This document shows, piece after piece, positions 27,601-39,228 of a DNA stretch of 64,000 nucleotides (positions are counted from its first letter, which is position 1; every line of letters starts with the position of its first letter). The translations under genes were made by a program, and so were the position numbers. The notes under the pieces are model-generated. The model was not told the DNA's origin. It worked only from the letters and a program-made list of their open reading frames with translations, and did no database searches. This DNA is from Rhodomicrobium vannielii ATCC 17100 (GTDB lineage: Bacteria > Pseudomonadota > Alphaproteobacteria > Rhizobiales > Rhodomicrobiaceae), in contig NC_014664.1 of assembly GCF_000166055.1 (NCBI RefSeq), positions 3,627,501-3,691,500 on the forward strand, written 5' to 3'.

Positions 27601-28724
27601 AAGCGCTCGGCTGTCTGGCTCGCACGGTTGATGTAACCGGGCGATACGGCCGCGCCACCGATGTAAAGCTCGCCCTCCTCGCCGGGGCGCACCGGGTTGC
27701 CTCGTTCGTCGAGGACGTGGATCGCGTAGCCGGGAATGGCGGTTCCGATGCTGACGGGCTGGCCCGCCACGCATTCCGCGAGCGTTGCCACCACCGTCGC
27801 CTCGGTCGGGCCGTAAGTGTTCAGCATGCGACGGCCGGGCTTCGCCCAGCGGTTGACGAGATCGGGCGGGCAAGCTTCGCCGCCGAGTACGAGAAGCCGC
27901 ACGTTCGGCAGATCGCGCGGAATCATCGCGAGAAACGACGGCACGGTCGAGAAATAGGAGACGCCCTCCTGCTCGATGAAGTCGGCCGCATCGGACGGGG
28001 AGCGGCCGATGTCCTCCGTCGGGATGACGAGCGTCGCACCGGTTGAAAAGGCCGCCCAGATTTCTTCGACCGACGCATCGAACGCCACCGAAAATCCCTG
28101 ATAGATTCGGTCGCTTTTCTTGACGCCGTAGCAGGCTTTCATCGCCTTGACGAAGGCCAGCGCATTCTTGTGCGTGATCTTGACGCCCTTCGGCCGCCCG
28201 GTCGAGCCCGAGGTGTAGATGGCATAGGCCGCGCTTGTCGGCCGCACCGCGAGCGGGGCGAAGCGAACGGCCCGGATGCGTCGGCGCGCGGCGCGTTCTT
28301 CATCGGCGTCGAGGAGCAACCACTCGACGCTGTCGATCGTCTCCGCGATCTCACGCCCCAAGGTACCTTCGGACAGCACCAGCGACACGCGCGCGTCATC
28401 GCAGATATCGATAATCCTTTCCGCGGGGAATTTCGGGTCCAACGGAACGTAACCGGCGCCTGCTTTCAAAACGCCGAGGATCGCAGCGAAGAGATTCACC
28501 GACTTTTGGAAGTATATCCCTACGAGGCTGCCCGGCTTCACGCCCTTGTCGATGCAGCGGCGGGCGATTTTCGACGAAAGTCGGTCAAGCTGTGAATATG
28601 TAAGCGAAAAGCCGTCGCATTTTACCGCAACGCTGTGGGGCCACCTCTTCGCCTGCTGTTCGAACACGTGATGCAAAAGCATCGGTCTGCGCATTCTATC
28701 GTAAAGCAAATGTCTTCTCGCCAT
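24669..28724 (-). CDS. Pls/PosA-type single-module NRPS (poly-amino-acid synthetase-like)
   Basis: 1351 residues from the ATG at 28724 (GGGAG upstream; a TTG 24 bases earlier is less likely). Order: adenylation domain (about residues 15-510) with YTSGSTGRPKGV, TYGPTEATV, YRTSDLVRLG, GRIDGQIKLRGFRIE and catalytic Lys498 in SGKVDRR; thiolation domain with Ser555 in DLGGHSLLAARV; then multiple transmembrane segments alternating with hexapeptide-repeat (left-handed beta-helix-like) modules, for example IGDGACIGAETQFLGC and IGARTFVGNSAFVPGG. There is no condensation or thioesterase domain. This is the architecture of the Pls/PosA family (TIGR02353), which includes epsilon-poly-lysine synthetase. 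By-eye specificity residues include Asp and Glu at the GrsA 235 and 239 positions, fitting a cationic substrate. Product unproven. Confidence 0.87.
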   Translation of the reverse strand: MARRHLLYDRMRRPMLLHHVFEQQAKRWPHSVAVKCDGFSLTYSQLDRLSSKIARRCIDKGVKPGSLVGIYFQKSVNLFAAILGVLKAGAGYVPLDPKFPAERIIDICDDARVSLVLSEGTLGREIAETIDSVEWLLLDADEERAARRRIRAVRFAPLAVRPTSAAYAIYTSGSTGRPKGVKITHKNALAFVKAMKACYGVKKSDRIYQGFSVAFDASVEEIWAAFSTGATLVIPTEDIGRSPSDAADFIEQEGVSYFSTVPSFLAMIPRDLPNVRLLVLGGEACPPDLVNRWAKPGRRMLNTYGPTEATVVATLAECVAGQPVSIGTAIPGYAIHVLDERGNPVRPGEEGELYIGGAAVSPGYINRASQTAERFLPDRISGTRGRLYRTSDLVRLGYDGELYFLGRIDGQIKLRGFRIELPEIEAVLLDHPQVAASSVNVFDVNGSKELGAFIVPNAEITSEIRVELADLLRRRVPEYMVPKYLDVIDALPLMTSGKVDRRQLPLPQTLLKGEQQIVAPETDLERGIAEVWGTCLGVTSVSVEDDFFLDLGGHSLLAARVATEMRERLGLPSVSVRHLYQHRTIRALAAALGDHVQPARDERSREGPQEELPSLLAFKLVSPWERWLCVGLQTLSIALYYLVLSAPVTLTVLVLKSAYEGATTTEDAALILTAAGFLIWPTMLSLSIVLKWLVIGRYKPGRYPLWGLYYFRWWFVGKFQSLSWSSMFVGSPLMSLYFRAMGARVGKNCVIGTAHCSAFDLVSIGDGACIGAETQFLGCRVEDGMLVIAPITIGENCFIGQHCALGLNVEMAAGSALDDMSLLTDGARLQPDMKLRGVPAASADFDLPPANTARRGGEAVWGLIHLALVYVMGYFLIVALLPPIALVALVLINYGVYAGAVALLVAVPLAVAWYIACAVLMKRVVLRRIRPGTYSVRSLTYLRHWFLSYLLNNTREILQPLYSTLFFPAVLRLLGAKIGKGVEVSTVMQFTPDLLTVKGGSFLADACIVGGARIHRGALSIEAVNIGARTFVGNSAFVPGGATIGDDSLVGVLSTPPQTKEPLEANSRWLGSPGFELPSPVVQPSCAFADSKTYKPSRSMVFARACVDFLRICLPGWLSGAALVAFCYALIAIRNSHSLEETVLFSPLLSFASALGLLFAAAAVKVALRGTFHPVIKPLWSSYVWFTEVINGVFETLAANIMEPVLGTPYAGPCLGLFGCKVGRWVFVDTTLFSEFDLVEIRDHAALNLGATVQTHLFEDRVMKADKLVIGEGCTVGNMAVVLYSTSMERGAVLGPLSVLMKGETLAPGSYSVGIPASPVARADALKRLPVLETKGGGVSAERSLEHANAA

Positions 28725-29284
28725 CGTTCGGCTCCCGCGTACGCGCAACGCTGCGCCCCGGTTCAGGTCGAGCTTTAAGGTTCTATGAAAATGTCTCGTT
28801 GGCCGGCGAGCCGGGCGGTGTCCGCCTCGTCAAGCGAGGCTTGCCTTTTCAGATGCAGAGCGCCGGACAGGTTTCCCGCCTGATGGCAAGGCAGGTTCCG
28901 TTGCGAAAGCCCGGGACGGAGCTTCTAATACTAACTCGGAAATTAACGATCCGGTTTTCTTTTGGCGATGTACATTTCATGGGATTCGTGTTCACTCATC
29001 AACTTTAATAATCCGACTTATAGTGCAAATATATAAACGCACGTCTAAGATGATGCTTTTTCATTATGTGAATTGCTTGTAGAGAATTATGAATTGCATT
29101 AGCGCTTCGATTATTTGTATGAAGAACCCTTCAGACTGACGCCGCAGCCGGTCGCGATCTGTGCCGCGCGTTTTGTCCGGTTTTCCGCAATCGTCGCGCG
29201 GGTGCCTTGCTTTCCGCGTTTGCGCTTCCTAAAACCATTCAAGAGAACAAGCGCGCTCGCCAGCCCGAGCGGAACGGACCGATC
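28725..29284. other. Intergenic region with AT-rich segment and a hairpin
   Basis: About 560 bases between the divergent synthetase and leuC. 28824-28840 is a 6-bp hairpin (GCCTCG-TCAAG-CGAGGC) followed by TTGCCTTTTC, terminator-like on the plus strand. About 28925-29110 is markedly AT-rich compared with the surroundings. No leucine-rich leader peptide or protein gene was found. Promoters for both flanking genes must lie here. Confidence 0.4.
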
Positions 29285-30691
29285 ATGGCAAAGACACTTT
29301 ACGATAAAATCTGGGACGACCACGTCGTTGAAACGCAAGCGGACGGCACGAGCCTTCTCTATATAGACCGCCATCTCGTGCATGAGGTGACGAGCCCGCA
29401 GGCGTTCGAGGGGCTTCGCACTGCCGGCCGCCGCGTTCGCGCGCCGCAGAAGACGCTGGCGGTTGTGGATCACAATGTGCCGACGACCGACCGCAGCCAC
29501 GGCATCGACGACCCGGAAGCAGCCCTTCAGGTGCAGACGCTCGGCGAGAACTGCGCCGAATTCGGCATCGAATATTATAATGAACTCGACAAGCGCCAGG
29601 GCGTCGTCCACATCGTCGGCCCGGAACAGGGCTTCACGCTCCCCGGCACGACCATCGTATGCGGCGACAGCCATACCTCGACGCATGGCGCTTTCGGCTC
29701 GCTCGCGCATGGCATCGGCACGTCCGAAGTCGAGCATGTGCTCGCCACGCAGACGCTGATCCAGAAAAAGGCGAAGAACATGCGCGTGACGGTCGACGGC
29801 ATTTTGCCGGACGGCGTGACCGCGAAGGACATCATCCTCGCCATCATCGGCGAGATCGGCACGGCGGGCGGCACGGGCTATGTCATCGAATATGCGGGCG
29901 AGGCCATCCGCGCGCTGTCGATGGAAGGCCGCATGACGGTCTGCAACATGTCGATCGAGGCGGGCGCGCGCGCTGGCCTCGTCGCGCCGGACGAGAAGAC
30001 GTTCGCCTATATCGCGGGCCGTCCGCGCGCACCGAAAGGCGCCGCCTGGGAACTCGCGCGGAAATACTGGGAGACGCTGCCCTCCGATGAAGGCGCGCAT
30101 TTCGACCGCGAAGTGAAGCTCGACGCCGCCGCGCTGCCGCCCATCGTAACCTGGGGCACGAGCCCGGAAGACGTGGTGGCGATCACCGGCACCGTGCCCG
30201 ATCCGGCGAAGGTCGCCGACGACGGCAAGCGTGCCGCCGTATCCCGCGCCCTCGCCTATATGGGCCTTGAGCCGGGCGTGAAGATGACGGACATCGCCAT
30301 CGATCGCGTGTTCATCGGCTCATGCACGAACGGCCGCATCGAGGATCTGCGCGCAGCCGCCGCGATCGTCGAAGGCCGTCGCGTTGCCGAAACGGTGAAC
30401 GCCATGGTCGTGCCGGGCTCCGGCCTCGTGAAGGAGCAGGCCGAGGCGGAAGGGCTCGACGAGATTTTCCTCGCGGCGGGCTTCGAGTGGCGCGAACCGG
30501 GCTGCTCGATGTGCCTCGCAATGAACGCCGACAAGCTCAGCCCCGGTGAGCGCTGCGCCTCAACCTCGAACCGAAATTTCGAGGGACGGCAAGGCTTCAA
30601 GGGCCGCACGCATCTCGTCTCGCCAGCGATGGCAGCGGCGGCGGCGGTCGCTGGCCACTTTGTGGACGTGCGCGAGTTCGGCAAGAGCTGA
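29285..30691 (+). CDS. leuC: 3-isopropylmalate dehydratase large subunit
   Basis: Isomerises 2-isopropylmalate to 3-isopropylmalate in leucine synthesis, together with LeuD (not in the window). 468 residues from the ATG before [12 protein letters not shown], the standard N-terminus. The aconitase-fold motifs are [24 protein letters not shown] and [15 protein letters not shown]. The [4Fe-4S] cysteines lie in GSCTN and in [11 protein letters not shown]. The gene stands alone and is convergent with the nitrogenase cluster. Confidence 0.96.
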   Translation: MAKTLYDKIWDDHVVETQADGTSLLYIDRHLVHEVTSPQAFEGLRTAGRRVRAPQKTLAVVDHNVPTTDRSHGIDDPEAALQVQTLGENCAEFGIEYYNELDKRQGVVHIVGPEQGFTLPGTTIVCGDSHTSTHGAFGSLAHGIGTSEVEHVLATQTLIQKKAKNMRVTVDGILPDGVTAKDIILAIIGEIGTAGGTGYVIEYAGEAIRALSMEGRMTVCNMSIEAGARAGLVAPDEKTFAYIAGRPRAPKGAAWELARKYWETLPSDEGAHFDREVKLDAAALPPIVTWGTSPEDVVAITGTVPDPAKVADDGKRAAVSRALAYMGLEPGVKMTDIAIDRVFIGSCTNGRIEDLRAAAAIVEGRRVAETVNAMVVPGSGLVKEQAEAEGLDEIFLAAGFEWREPGCSMCLAMNADKLSPGERCASTSNRNFEGRQGFKGRTHLVSPAMAAAAAVAGHFVDVREFGKS

Positions 30692-30708
30692 GCACGCTTC
30701 AACGAAGC

Positions 30709-30741
30709 CGATCCCGCGTGTGTCGATGCTGCGCGGGATCG
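30709..30741. terminator. Bidirectional hairpin between leuC and the anf cluster
   Basis: A perfect 10-bp inverted repeat, CGATCCCGCG (30709-30718) with its complement at 30732-30741, around a 13-base loop. It lies 17 bases after the leuC stop and about 97 bases after the last gene of the opposing cluster, where transcription from both sides should end. Confidence 0.55.
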
Positions 30742-30837
30742 CAAAACCGTCAGGCGGATGGCGCTGGACGATAAAAGGCCGCTGGCCACCTCGGTTCGGC
30801 GGCCGATGAGTGGGTGGCCCGCGCCCCGGCTGCTCGC

Positions 30838-31437
30838 TCAGCAGCAATCTGAGTCGGCGGTTTGCGCGCCGGAGTTCGCCTTCAGCGGTACGGGATAGGC
30901 GGCCGGCACCGAAGCAATCGCGCTCACGGCTTCGACGTAATCGGCCGGCAGCCCGCAGGCCTTCGCGCCTTCCACGACATAGGCGAGATATTCCGTGCTC
31001 GGCGCGCGCTCGTCGCGAAGCGCGGCCTTGCGGTACATGACGGCGGTATGAACCGCCCCTTCCGCGTCGATGACTTCGACGGGATAGTGAAAGTAGGTGC
31101 CGGTGCCGTTGAGGCGAACGCCCTGAGCGGCGTCGAGCCGGTCTACATCCAGCCCCGAAACCTTGTAGATCACCCCCCAAAGGGCCTGTCCCGGCGCGGG
31201 CAAGGCGGCTTCTTCGGCGCCGTCCCAAACCTGCGTATAGCCGTGGAACGACAGCCTGTGGTCGGGCAGGCGCGCCAGCGTTACCCGCTCCGCGCGTATG
31301 CCGCGCTCGGCGAGCCAGGCGGGGTTCATGGCAGCGCCATAGATGAACGCGAGGACGGGCACTCTTCGCGGCGAGGGTTTGGCGTGCTTCGAGGAAGACG
31401 GCGGCCTTGCCGATAGAAGGGTTACGGACGATGTCAT
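30838..31437 (-). CDS. Gamma-glutamylcyclotransferase-like protein of the anf operon
   Basis: 199 residues; ATG with AAGGAGAG upstream, 12 bases after anfO. After a basic, Ser-rich leader the FIYGAAMNPAWL segment corresponds to the YGSNM substrate loop of gamma-glutamylcyclotransferase-fold proteins, followed by a Tyr/Phe-rich beta-barrel (GTGTYFHYPVEVID). The protein ends in DSDCC, a C-terminal cysteine pair. The fold acts on gamma-glutamyl amines or glutathione; its role beside nitrogenase genes is unknown. It occupies the place after anfO where some diazotrophs carry anfR, but I cannot confirm that this is AnfR. Confidence 0.7.
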   Translation of the reverse strand: MTSSVTLLSARPPSSSKHAKPSPRRVPVLAFIYGAAMNPAWLAERGIRAERVTLARLPDHRLSFHGYTQVWDGAEEAALPAPGQALWGVIYKVSGLDVDRLDAAQGVRLNGTGTYFHYPVEVIDAEGAVHTAVMYRKAALRDERAPSTEYLAYVVEGAKACGLPADYVEAVSAIASVPAAYPVPLKANSGAQTADSDCC

Positions 31438-31449
31438 GTCATTCTCTCC

Positions 31450-32202
31450 TTATGCGCAGCCGCCGGACAGGCTGGCAGGCGCGCGGCGGCGCGACGTATC
31501 GCAGCCGGGGCGCCTTGTGACGGTGGCTTTCACGCCATGGGCGGGCGGCTCAAGCGTGACGATGGCGGCGTCAAGGTCGAGTTCTGCGACGCGCTGCATG
31601 AACCAGCGCGGGACGTGATCGCAGATGATTTCGAGCGTTTCGAACGGCGTCTGCGACAGAATCGGGATCAGAGCCTGACGCGAGTTGAGAAGCGGGTTCT
31701 TCTTGAGTTCTGAAGCGAGGTCGAAGCGGAAATGCCCCTCGCCGAGATCTTCGGCCGGGATGAGCGGCTCGGCGGCAGTGACGGGCTGCAACTGCACGAG
31801 CTTCTTCCCTTTGGAACCGCATCCGCCGGTATTGCACCCCTCGTGCGCGCTCGCGCAGTTGGCTGCGGCTTCGGCCTTTGCGCGCTCGCCCTTCTCGACG
31901 GTCGGCAGCGCATCGAGCACCGTCTCGCCCGACTTCCAGCTCGCGACGCCAAGCTCAGCGAAATAGGAATAAAAGAAGCCGCGCGCTTCGCTTGAGAGGA
32001 TCACCTTGCACTCGCCGAACGATGTGGCGGCGGTCTCGATGGTTTCGCGCACGTTGGGCAGCGAGGCGTCCGCGCTCATCTCGAAGGGGATGTCGCCGAT
32101 GGTCCGCCAGGTCTTCGCCTCGCCCTCGTAGAGCCGGAACCGGCCCTTTTTGTAAAGGCTGGTCAGTTCGCCGTCGTCGTTGACATAAGCTGCGATCTTC
32201 AT
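31450..32202 (-). CDS. anfO: Fe-only nitrogenase accessory protein AnfO
   Basis: 250 residues. The N-terminus MKIAAYVNDDGELTSLYKKG, the central SSEARGFFYSYFAELGVASW and the later EIICDHVPRWFMQRV match the AnfO family, found only beside Fe-only nitrogenase genes and needed for full Fe-nitrogenase activity in some bacteria by an unknown mechanism. A Cys-rich loop around residues 112-127 (CASAHEGCNTGGCGSKG) could bind a metal. A hairpin separates the gene from anfK. The C-terminus is basic and Ser/Ala-rich. Confidence 0.88.
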   Translation of the reverse strand: MKIAAYVNDDGELTSLYKKGRFRLYEGEAKTWRTIGDIPFEMSADASLPNVRETIETAATSFGECKVILSSEARGFFYSYFAELGVASWKSGETVLDALPTVEKGERAKAEAAANCASAHEGCNTGGCGSKGKKLVQLQPVTAAEPLIPAEDLGEGHFRFDLASELKKNPLLNSRQALIPILSQTPFETLEIICDHVPRWFMQRVAELDLDAAIVTLEPPAHGVKATVTRRPGCDTSRRRAPASLSGGCA

Positions 32203-32283
32203 CTCTGGCCTCGTTCCCGGTCTCGCGGCACTTGCACGAGCGCTTCGGGCTTCAGTCGGTCGTCATGAATTCGAGAATGCCGC

Positions 32284-32314
32284 CCGGACCCTCCCGAGGA
32301 AGCGGAGGGTCCGG
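32284..32314 (-). terminator. Stem-loop between anfK and anfO
   Basis: An 11-bp perfect stem (CCGGACCCTCC at 32284-32294 against 32304-32314) with a 9-base loop, in the 173-base gap after anfK. No U-run follows, so it is more likely an mRNA 3'-end stabiliser or partial terminator that lowers anfO expression relative to anfHDGK. Confidence 0.6.
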
Positions 32315-32375
32315 TGGCGTTCGCGCCGCTCCGAAGGAGGAAGAAGCCGGCGCGTGAGAGGAGGCGGGGCTGGCG

Positions 32376-33764
32376 CTACCAGACGTTCAGCACCCACTCC
32401 TTGTTCTTCTTGTTTTCCATGTCCTGGAACAGCGTGTTGGCCATCTGCTCTGCAAGCCACGCCGCGCCGTTGTAGCCGACGACGGGATAGCGATAGAGGC
32501 CCGCGCGGTCGTAGGTCGGGAAGCCGACGCGCACCATCGGGATGCCGTAGTCGATGGAAATGAAGCGGCCCTTCGAGTGACCGAGGATGAGGTCGAGTTC
32601 GAGGCCCTTGTTCTTGATGCGGTCCTCAAGTTCCCAGAAGTCGGCGTTGGTCACGATTTCCATCTCGTGATCGACGTTCTCCTGAAGCGCCTTGATGCGC
32701 GGATCGTCGACATACTTCGAGTTGTCGTCGCCGAGCAGCAGGAGCTTCGGGCGCATTTCGAGGTCGAGGCAGAACTCGGCGAGGCCGATCACGAGGTCCG
32801 GCGCGCCGTAGATCGCGACCTTTTTTTCGGCGAGGAACATGTGGCTGATGTCGGCGATGGCGTCGAGCGCAACGCCGCGTTCGTGGACGAGCTTCTTCGG
32901 GATCGGCTTGCCCGTCACGTCTGACAATTGCTTCAGGAACGTGTCGGTGTTGCGGATGCCGATCGGCGTCGGCCCGATCACGGACGGCACCTTGTGCTTC
33001 TTCTTCAGGAAGTCGGCCGCCTTCCCGCCTTCGTAGCGGTTCAGCACGAAGGTTGCCTTTGCATTCGCCGTGTCGCGCAGGTCTTCGACCGTGGTATTGC
33101 CGTGGTTGACGTTGTCCTTCGACGGCAGGAGCGGCGAGTCGAAGCTTTCGATCTCGAAGAGAACGTTCGCCTCGATCTCCATCTCCTTGAGGAGATGCTT
33201 CAGCTCCTTCACGTCGCCGGGGTTCACCCAGCCCGTGATGAGGGTGATCTTCTCGGACGGCTCGCCTTTCTCCGCGAACTTCTTCACGAAGTCACGCACG
33301 GCGAGGTCGTAGCCGGAGATCATGGAACCGACGAAGCTCGGCTGATGCATCGCAAGCAGATGAACTTCGCGGCCTGCGAACTTCTCGGCCAGAAGCCCCT
33401 CTTCTAGCTTCGTGATGACGCCGTCCACGTCGTCGCCGATAACTTCGGTCGAGCAGGTGGTGATGATCGGCACCACCTTCACATGCGGATAGCGCGAGAG
33501 CAGCACGTCCACGGCTTCCTCGACGCGGTTCAGCGCGCCGAACACCGCGCCGTCTTCGTGCAGAGACGACGACGCGATTTCAAAGCTTTCCTTCAGATGC
33601 TGCGAGATAAGGAGCCGCACGAACATCACGCAGCCCTGGCCGCCGTGCACGATCCCGATGCAATCCTTCACGCCGATGGACGCGAACTGCGCGCCCGCCG
33701 GCTGGCAGGTGAAGATCGGGTTGACGACGCCGGCCCTTTCCTTCGGCACTACATGGCAAGTCAT
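32376..33764 (-). CDS. anfK: Fe-only nitrogenase beta subunit
   Basis: 462 residues. With AnfD and AnfG it forms the dinitrogenase that reduces N2 using the FeFe cofactor. P-cluster cysteines are Cys20 (PIFTCQPAG), Cys45 (GGQGCVMF) and Cys104 (ITTCSTEVIGDD). The short N-terminus, lacking the roughly 50-residue extension of NifK, and the overall length fit AnfK/VnfK. It follows anfG by 16 bases with an AAAAGGA ribosome-binding site. The presence of AnfG and the AnfD sequence favour the iron-only rather than vanadium type. Confidence 0.96.
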   Translation of the reverse strand: MTCHVVPKERAGVVNPIFTCQPAGAQFASIGVKDCIGIVHGGQGCVMFVRLLISQHLKESFEIASSSLHEDGAVFGALNRVEEAVDVLLSRYPHVKVVPIITTCSTEVIGDDVDGVITKLEEGLLAEKFAGREVHLLAMHQPSFVGSMISGYDLAVRDFVKKFAEKGEPSEKITLITGWVNPGDVKELKHLLKEMEIEANVLFEIESFDSPLLPSKDNVNHGNTTVEDLRDTANAKATFVLNRYEGGKAADFLKKKHKVPSVIGPTPIGIRNTDTFLKQLSDVTGKPIPKKLVHERGVALDAIADISHMFLAEKKVAIYGAPDLVIGLAEFCLDLEMRPKLLLLGDDNSKYVDDPRIKALQENVDHEMEIVTNADFWELEDRIKNKGLELDLILGHSKGRFISIDYGIPMVRVGFPTYDRAGLYRYPVVGYNGAAWLAEQMANTLFQDMENKKNKEWVLNVW

Positions 33765-33780
33765 TGTCTGTGGTCCTTTT

Positions 33781-34131
33781 CTAGTAGTGCTGAACGGTCA
33801 GTTCTTCGTTGAGCGAGCCGTCGATGGTGAGGAAGTCGAGGCGCTCATGCAGAGCCTTGATCAGCGCCTTGATTTCGTCGTGCGACAGTTCGTTGATCCA
33901 GGGGAAGCGCGCGCGATACTCGCGGGCGAGGAGCACGGCATCCACCCAGTAGCATTTGTCGTTCGCCGTCTCGTGCACCGGTGTCTCGCCGCACAGAAGC
34001 TGCGCCGTCTGCCCCAGAATGCCCGCGTTCTGCTTGCGGCGGTCCCAAGCTCGTGAGTTGAACTGCCAGAGACACTTCTTCATGATGTAGTTGAGAAGTT
34101 GCTCGACGCGGTCTTTTGTCAGATCGTCCAT
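33781..34131 (-). CDS. anfG: Fe-only nitrogenase delta subunit
   Basis: 116 residues from the ATG at 34131, 17 bases after anfD. The sequence MDDLTKDRVEQLLNYIMKKC and CGETPVHETANDKCYWVDAV matches the delta subunit present only in alternative nitrogenases, where it binds the alpha subunit and is required for cofactor insertion and activity. Its presence excludes a molybdenum nitrogenase for this operon. Confidence 0.95.
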   Translation of the reverse strand: MDDLTKDRVEQLLNYIMKKCLWQFNSRAWDRRKQNAGILGQTAQLLCGETPVHETANDKCYWVDAVLLAREYRARFPWINELSHDEIKALIKALHERLDFLTIDGSLNEELTVQHY

Positions 34132-34148
34132 TGGTCCTTGTCTCTCTG

Positions 34149-36929
<2,781 letters not shown>

Positions 36930-37342
36930 TTCTCGACTCGCTGCCTTCCTCTTCCTTCCGGCCTGGCAAAGCCCTAACGGTAAATCTCGCCCGGCTTTCG
37001 ACCAAAATTGTAAATTCCCCTATCGGTCACGTTTGGGGCACGGTTTCACGAATGTCCGAGGGTGCTTAAAAAAAGCCGAGCATGTGATGGGCTTCGTCCG
37101 GGCGACAAAATCCGCAAGCGGCCGATGCGCCTTTCGCGGCCGCCGTGGAGCGATCGGGAATTTCGATGGTGGGGAGTGCGCTCGCCTGAGCTTTGCGGCA
37201 GCGACGTTTTGTCGGCTTTGCGATGCACCGGAACGTGACGCGGCGGAGGGGCATGCGGCCGAAGCGCGGCGCTAAAGCATGGTCGCCGTTTTTCACGCCC
37301 AACAATGAGAGGGCGCTTTTGATTTCATCAAAGCGATAACGC

Positions 37343-39010
37343 CTAACGTATGCCCGCGTTCACCTTGTCGGAGCGCTCGCTCCCGCTTCCATTCTGCGGC
37401 TTGTACGCGCCCGAGCGGAAGTTCTTGTAATTGATGCCGTATTTCTCCATCCGCACGCCGAGCATCCGGCGCGTAAGCCCAAGCTCCTGCGCGGCCGTGC
37501 CGATGTTACCGTTGGAGCTTTTCAGCGCCTCGACGATCATCTCGTATTCGACCGCTCGCACCTTTTCTTCAAGCCCGACACCGAAGCCCGTGCCGCTTTC
37601 CTTCGGCGTCTGCAGCGAGGGCGGCAAATTGTAGGCGTGGATCACCTCGTCATCGGAGAGGATGACCGCGCGCTCGATGACATTTTCCAATTCGCGCACA
37701 TTTCCAGGCCAATGATACGCCATCAGCATATTCAGCGCGGGCGTCGAGATACGCTTCACGCTGCGCCCGTTGGCCTCGCAGGACTTCGCGACGAAATAAT
37801 CGGCGAGCAGGATCACGTCCGAGCCGCGCTCACGAAGCGGCGGCACGGTGATCGGCACAACGTTGAGGCGATAGAACAGGTCTTCGCGGAACAGGCCGTT
37901 TTCCACCATCTCGGGAAGATTGCGGTTCGTCGCGGCGATGATGCGCAGATCGACCTTGATGGATTTGCCGCTGCCGACGCGCTCGACGGTGCGATCCTGA
38001 AGCACGCGCAAGAGTTTTGCCTGCACGGTGAGGCTCAGTTCGCCGACCTCGTCGAGAAAGATCGAGCCGCCGTCCGCTTGCTCGAAACTGCCCTTGTGCG
38101 TCTGAAGCGCGCCGGTGAACGAGCCCTTCTCGTGGCCGAACAACTCGCTCTCGGCGAGCGCTTCGGGGATCGCGGCGCAGTTGAACTTCACGAACGGGCC
38201 GTCGGCGCTTGCGCTATTATAGTGAATGGCGTTCGCCACCAACTCCTTGCCGACACCGCTTTCGCCGAGGATCAAGATTGTCGCGCGCGTCGAGGCAACC
38301 TTGCCGATGAGGTTATAGACCTCCTCCACCATCGGCTTGGAATTGCCGATGATGTTCTTTGGCTTGTAACGCTCCTTCAGCGCGTTCTTGAGGCGGCGAT
38401 TCTCGTTTTCGAGCCGCACCTTGTCGTTATTCGCGATGAGATAAAGCTCGACGGCCGGCGCGATCATGAGCGCGATGGCCGCGAGAAATTCCGCGTCCTG
38501 CTTGAAAAGATGGGGGTTCAGATAGACGCGTTCCGCGCCGATGGCTCCGAGAACGCGCTGGCCGAGCAGGATCGGCACGCAGAAAAATGTCGCCTTCGGG
38601 TGTTTGCGGTCCTCGTGCGCCTTCGTGCGGTCGAGGAAATCGGTGCTGTCATGCAGGCGCGGCACAACGATGAGCTTGCCGCTTTCCACCACCTTTCCGG
38701 TGACGCCTTCGCCAAGCGAATAGATGCCGCGCTGCTTCTGCTCATCGGTGAGGCCAAAGCTGTCGTGGATGAAGATCGTCTCGGACTGGCGGTCGTAAAG
38801 CGTGATCGCGCCGCGATGCATGCGCAGCGTCTCGCGCATGACGTCGAGGATGATGCGCAGCGGCTCGGTCAGATCCTGCGCGGAAGAAATCGCGCGGTTC
38901 AGCCTGTAGAGGATCGGCAAGACGTTCGCGCGGCACTCGCCGGTGAAGCAATGCGTGAAGTCATCGACGGGCGAACCCATGTCGAGGTCGAGTACCAGTG
39001 TGTCGTCCAT
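37343..39010 (-). CDS. anfA: Sigma-54-dependent activator of Fe-only nitrogenase
   Basis: 555 residues. Order: N-terminal Cys pair C21-FTGE-C26; GAF domain at about 35-190; AAA+ domain at about 215-450 with Walker A GESGVGKE (249-256), the sigma-54 contact loop GSFTGA (296-301) and Walker B SIFLDEVG; C-terminal Fis-type helix-turn-helix near TAAQELGLTRRMLGVRMEKYG. Cys21 and Cys26 are the positions described for Azotobacter AnfA as needed for sensing reduced Fe protein. It should activate the anfH promoter when molybdenum is absent. It lies upstream on the same strand with a 623-base control region between. Confidence 0.94.
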   Translation of the reverse strand: MDDTLVLDLDMGSPVDDFTHCFTGECRANVLPILYRLNRAISSAQDLTEPLRIILDVMRETLRMHRGAITLYDRQSETIFIHDSFGLTDEQKQRGIYSLGEGVTGKVVESGKLIVVPRLHDSTDFLDRTKAHEDRKHPKATFFCVPILLGQRVLGAIGAERVYLNPHLFKQDAEFLAAIALMIAPAVELYLIANNDKVRLENENRRLKNALKERYKPKNIIGNSKPMVEEVYNLIGKVASTRATILILGESGVGKELVANAIHYNSASADGPFVKFNCAAIPEALAESELFGHEKGSFTGALQTHKGSFEQADGGSIFLDEVGELSLTVQAKLLRVLQDRTVERVGSGKSIKVDLRIIAATNRNLPEMVENGLFREDLFYRLNVVPITVPPLRERGSDVILLADYFVAKSCEANGRSVKRISTPALNMLMAYHWPGNVRELENVIERAVILSDDEVIHAYNLPPSLQTPKESGTGFGVGLEEKVRAVEYEMIVEALKSSNGNIGTAAQELGLTRRMLGVRMEKYGINYKNFRSGAYKPQNGSGSERSDKVNAGIR

Positions 39011-39228
39011 TTATCCTGCCTTCAGAGCTCCTGCGATCACGGCCGACCCGCCAAGGCGGCATTCCCGGGGGGCCGGCCGATTCCGTCGAGCTGAGCCACG
39101 TGTCGCCGCGTGTTGAAGACGCGGACCGCTCGGTGACGCAGGCATGCAAACTATACGCCAAGCTGTATCGATAAGGGAATAGCTTTATTCGTTCCAAATC
39201 CAATTTTCAGCGCCTGCCGAAAAACGGG

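Noticed and set aside
37637-39094. 485-codon open frame opposite anfA
   Set aside because: Shadow of anfA; no motif of its own.
39153-39168. ATAC-N8-GTAT inverted repeat upstream of anfA as a molybdate-repressor (Mo-box) site
   Set aside because: Only four-base arms and a poor match to the known Mo-box; could be chance.
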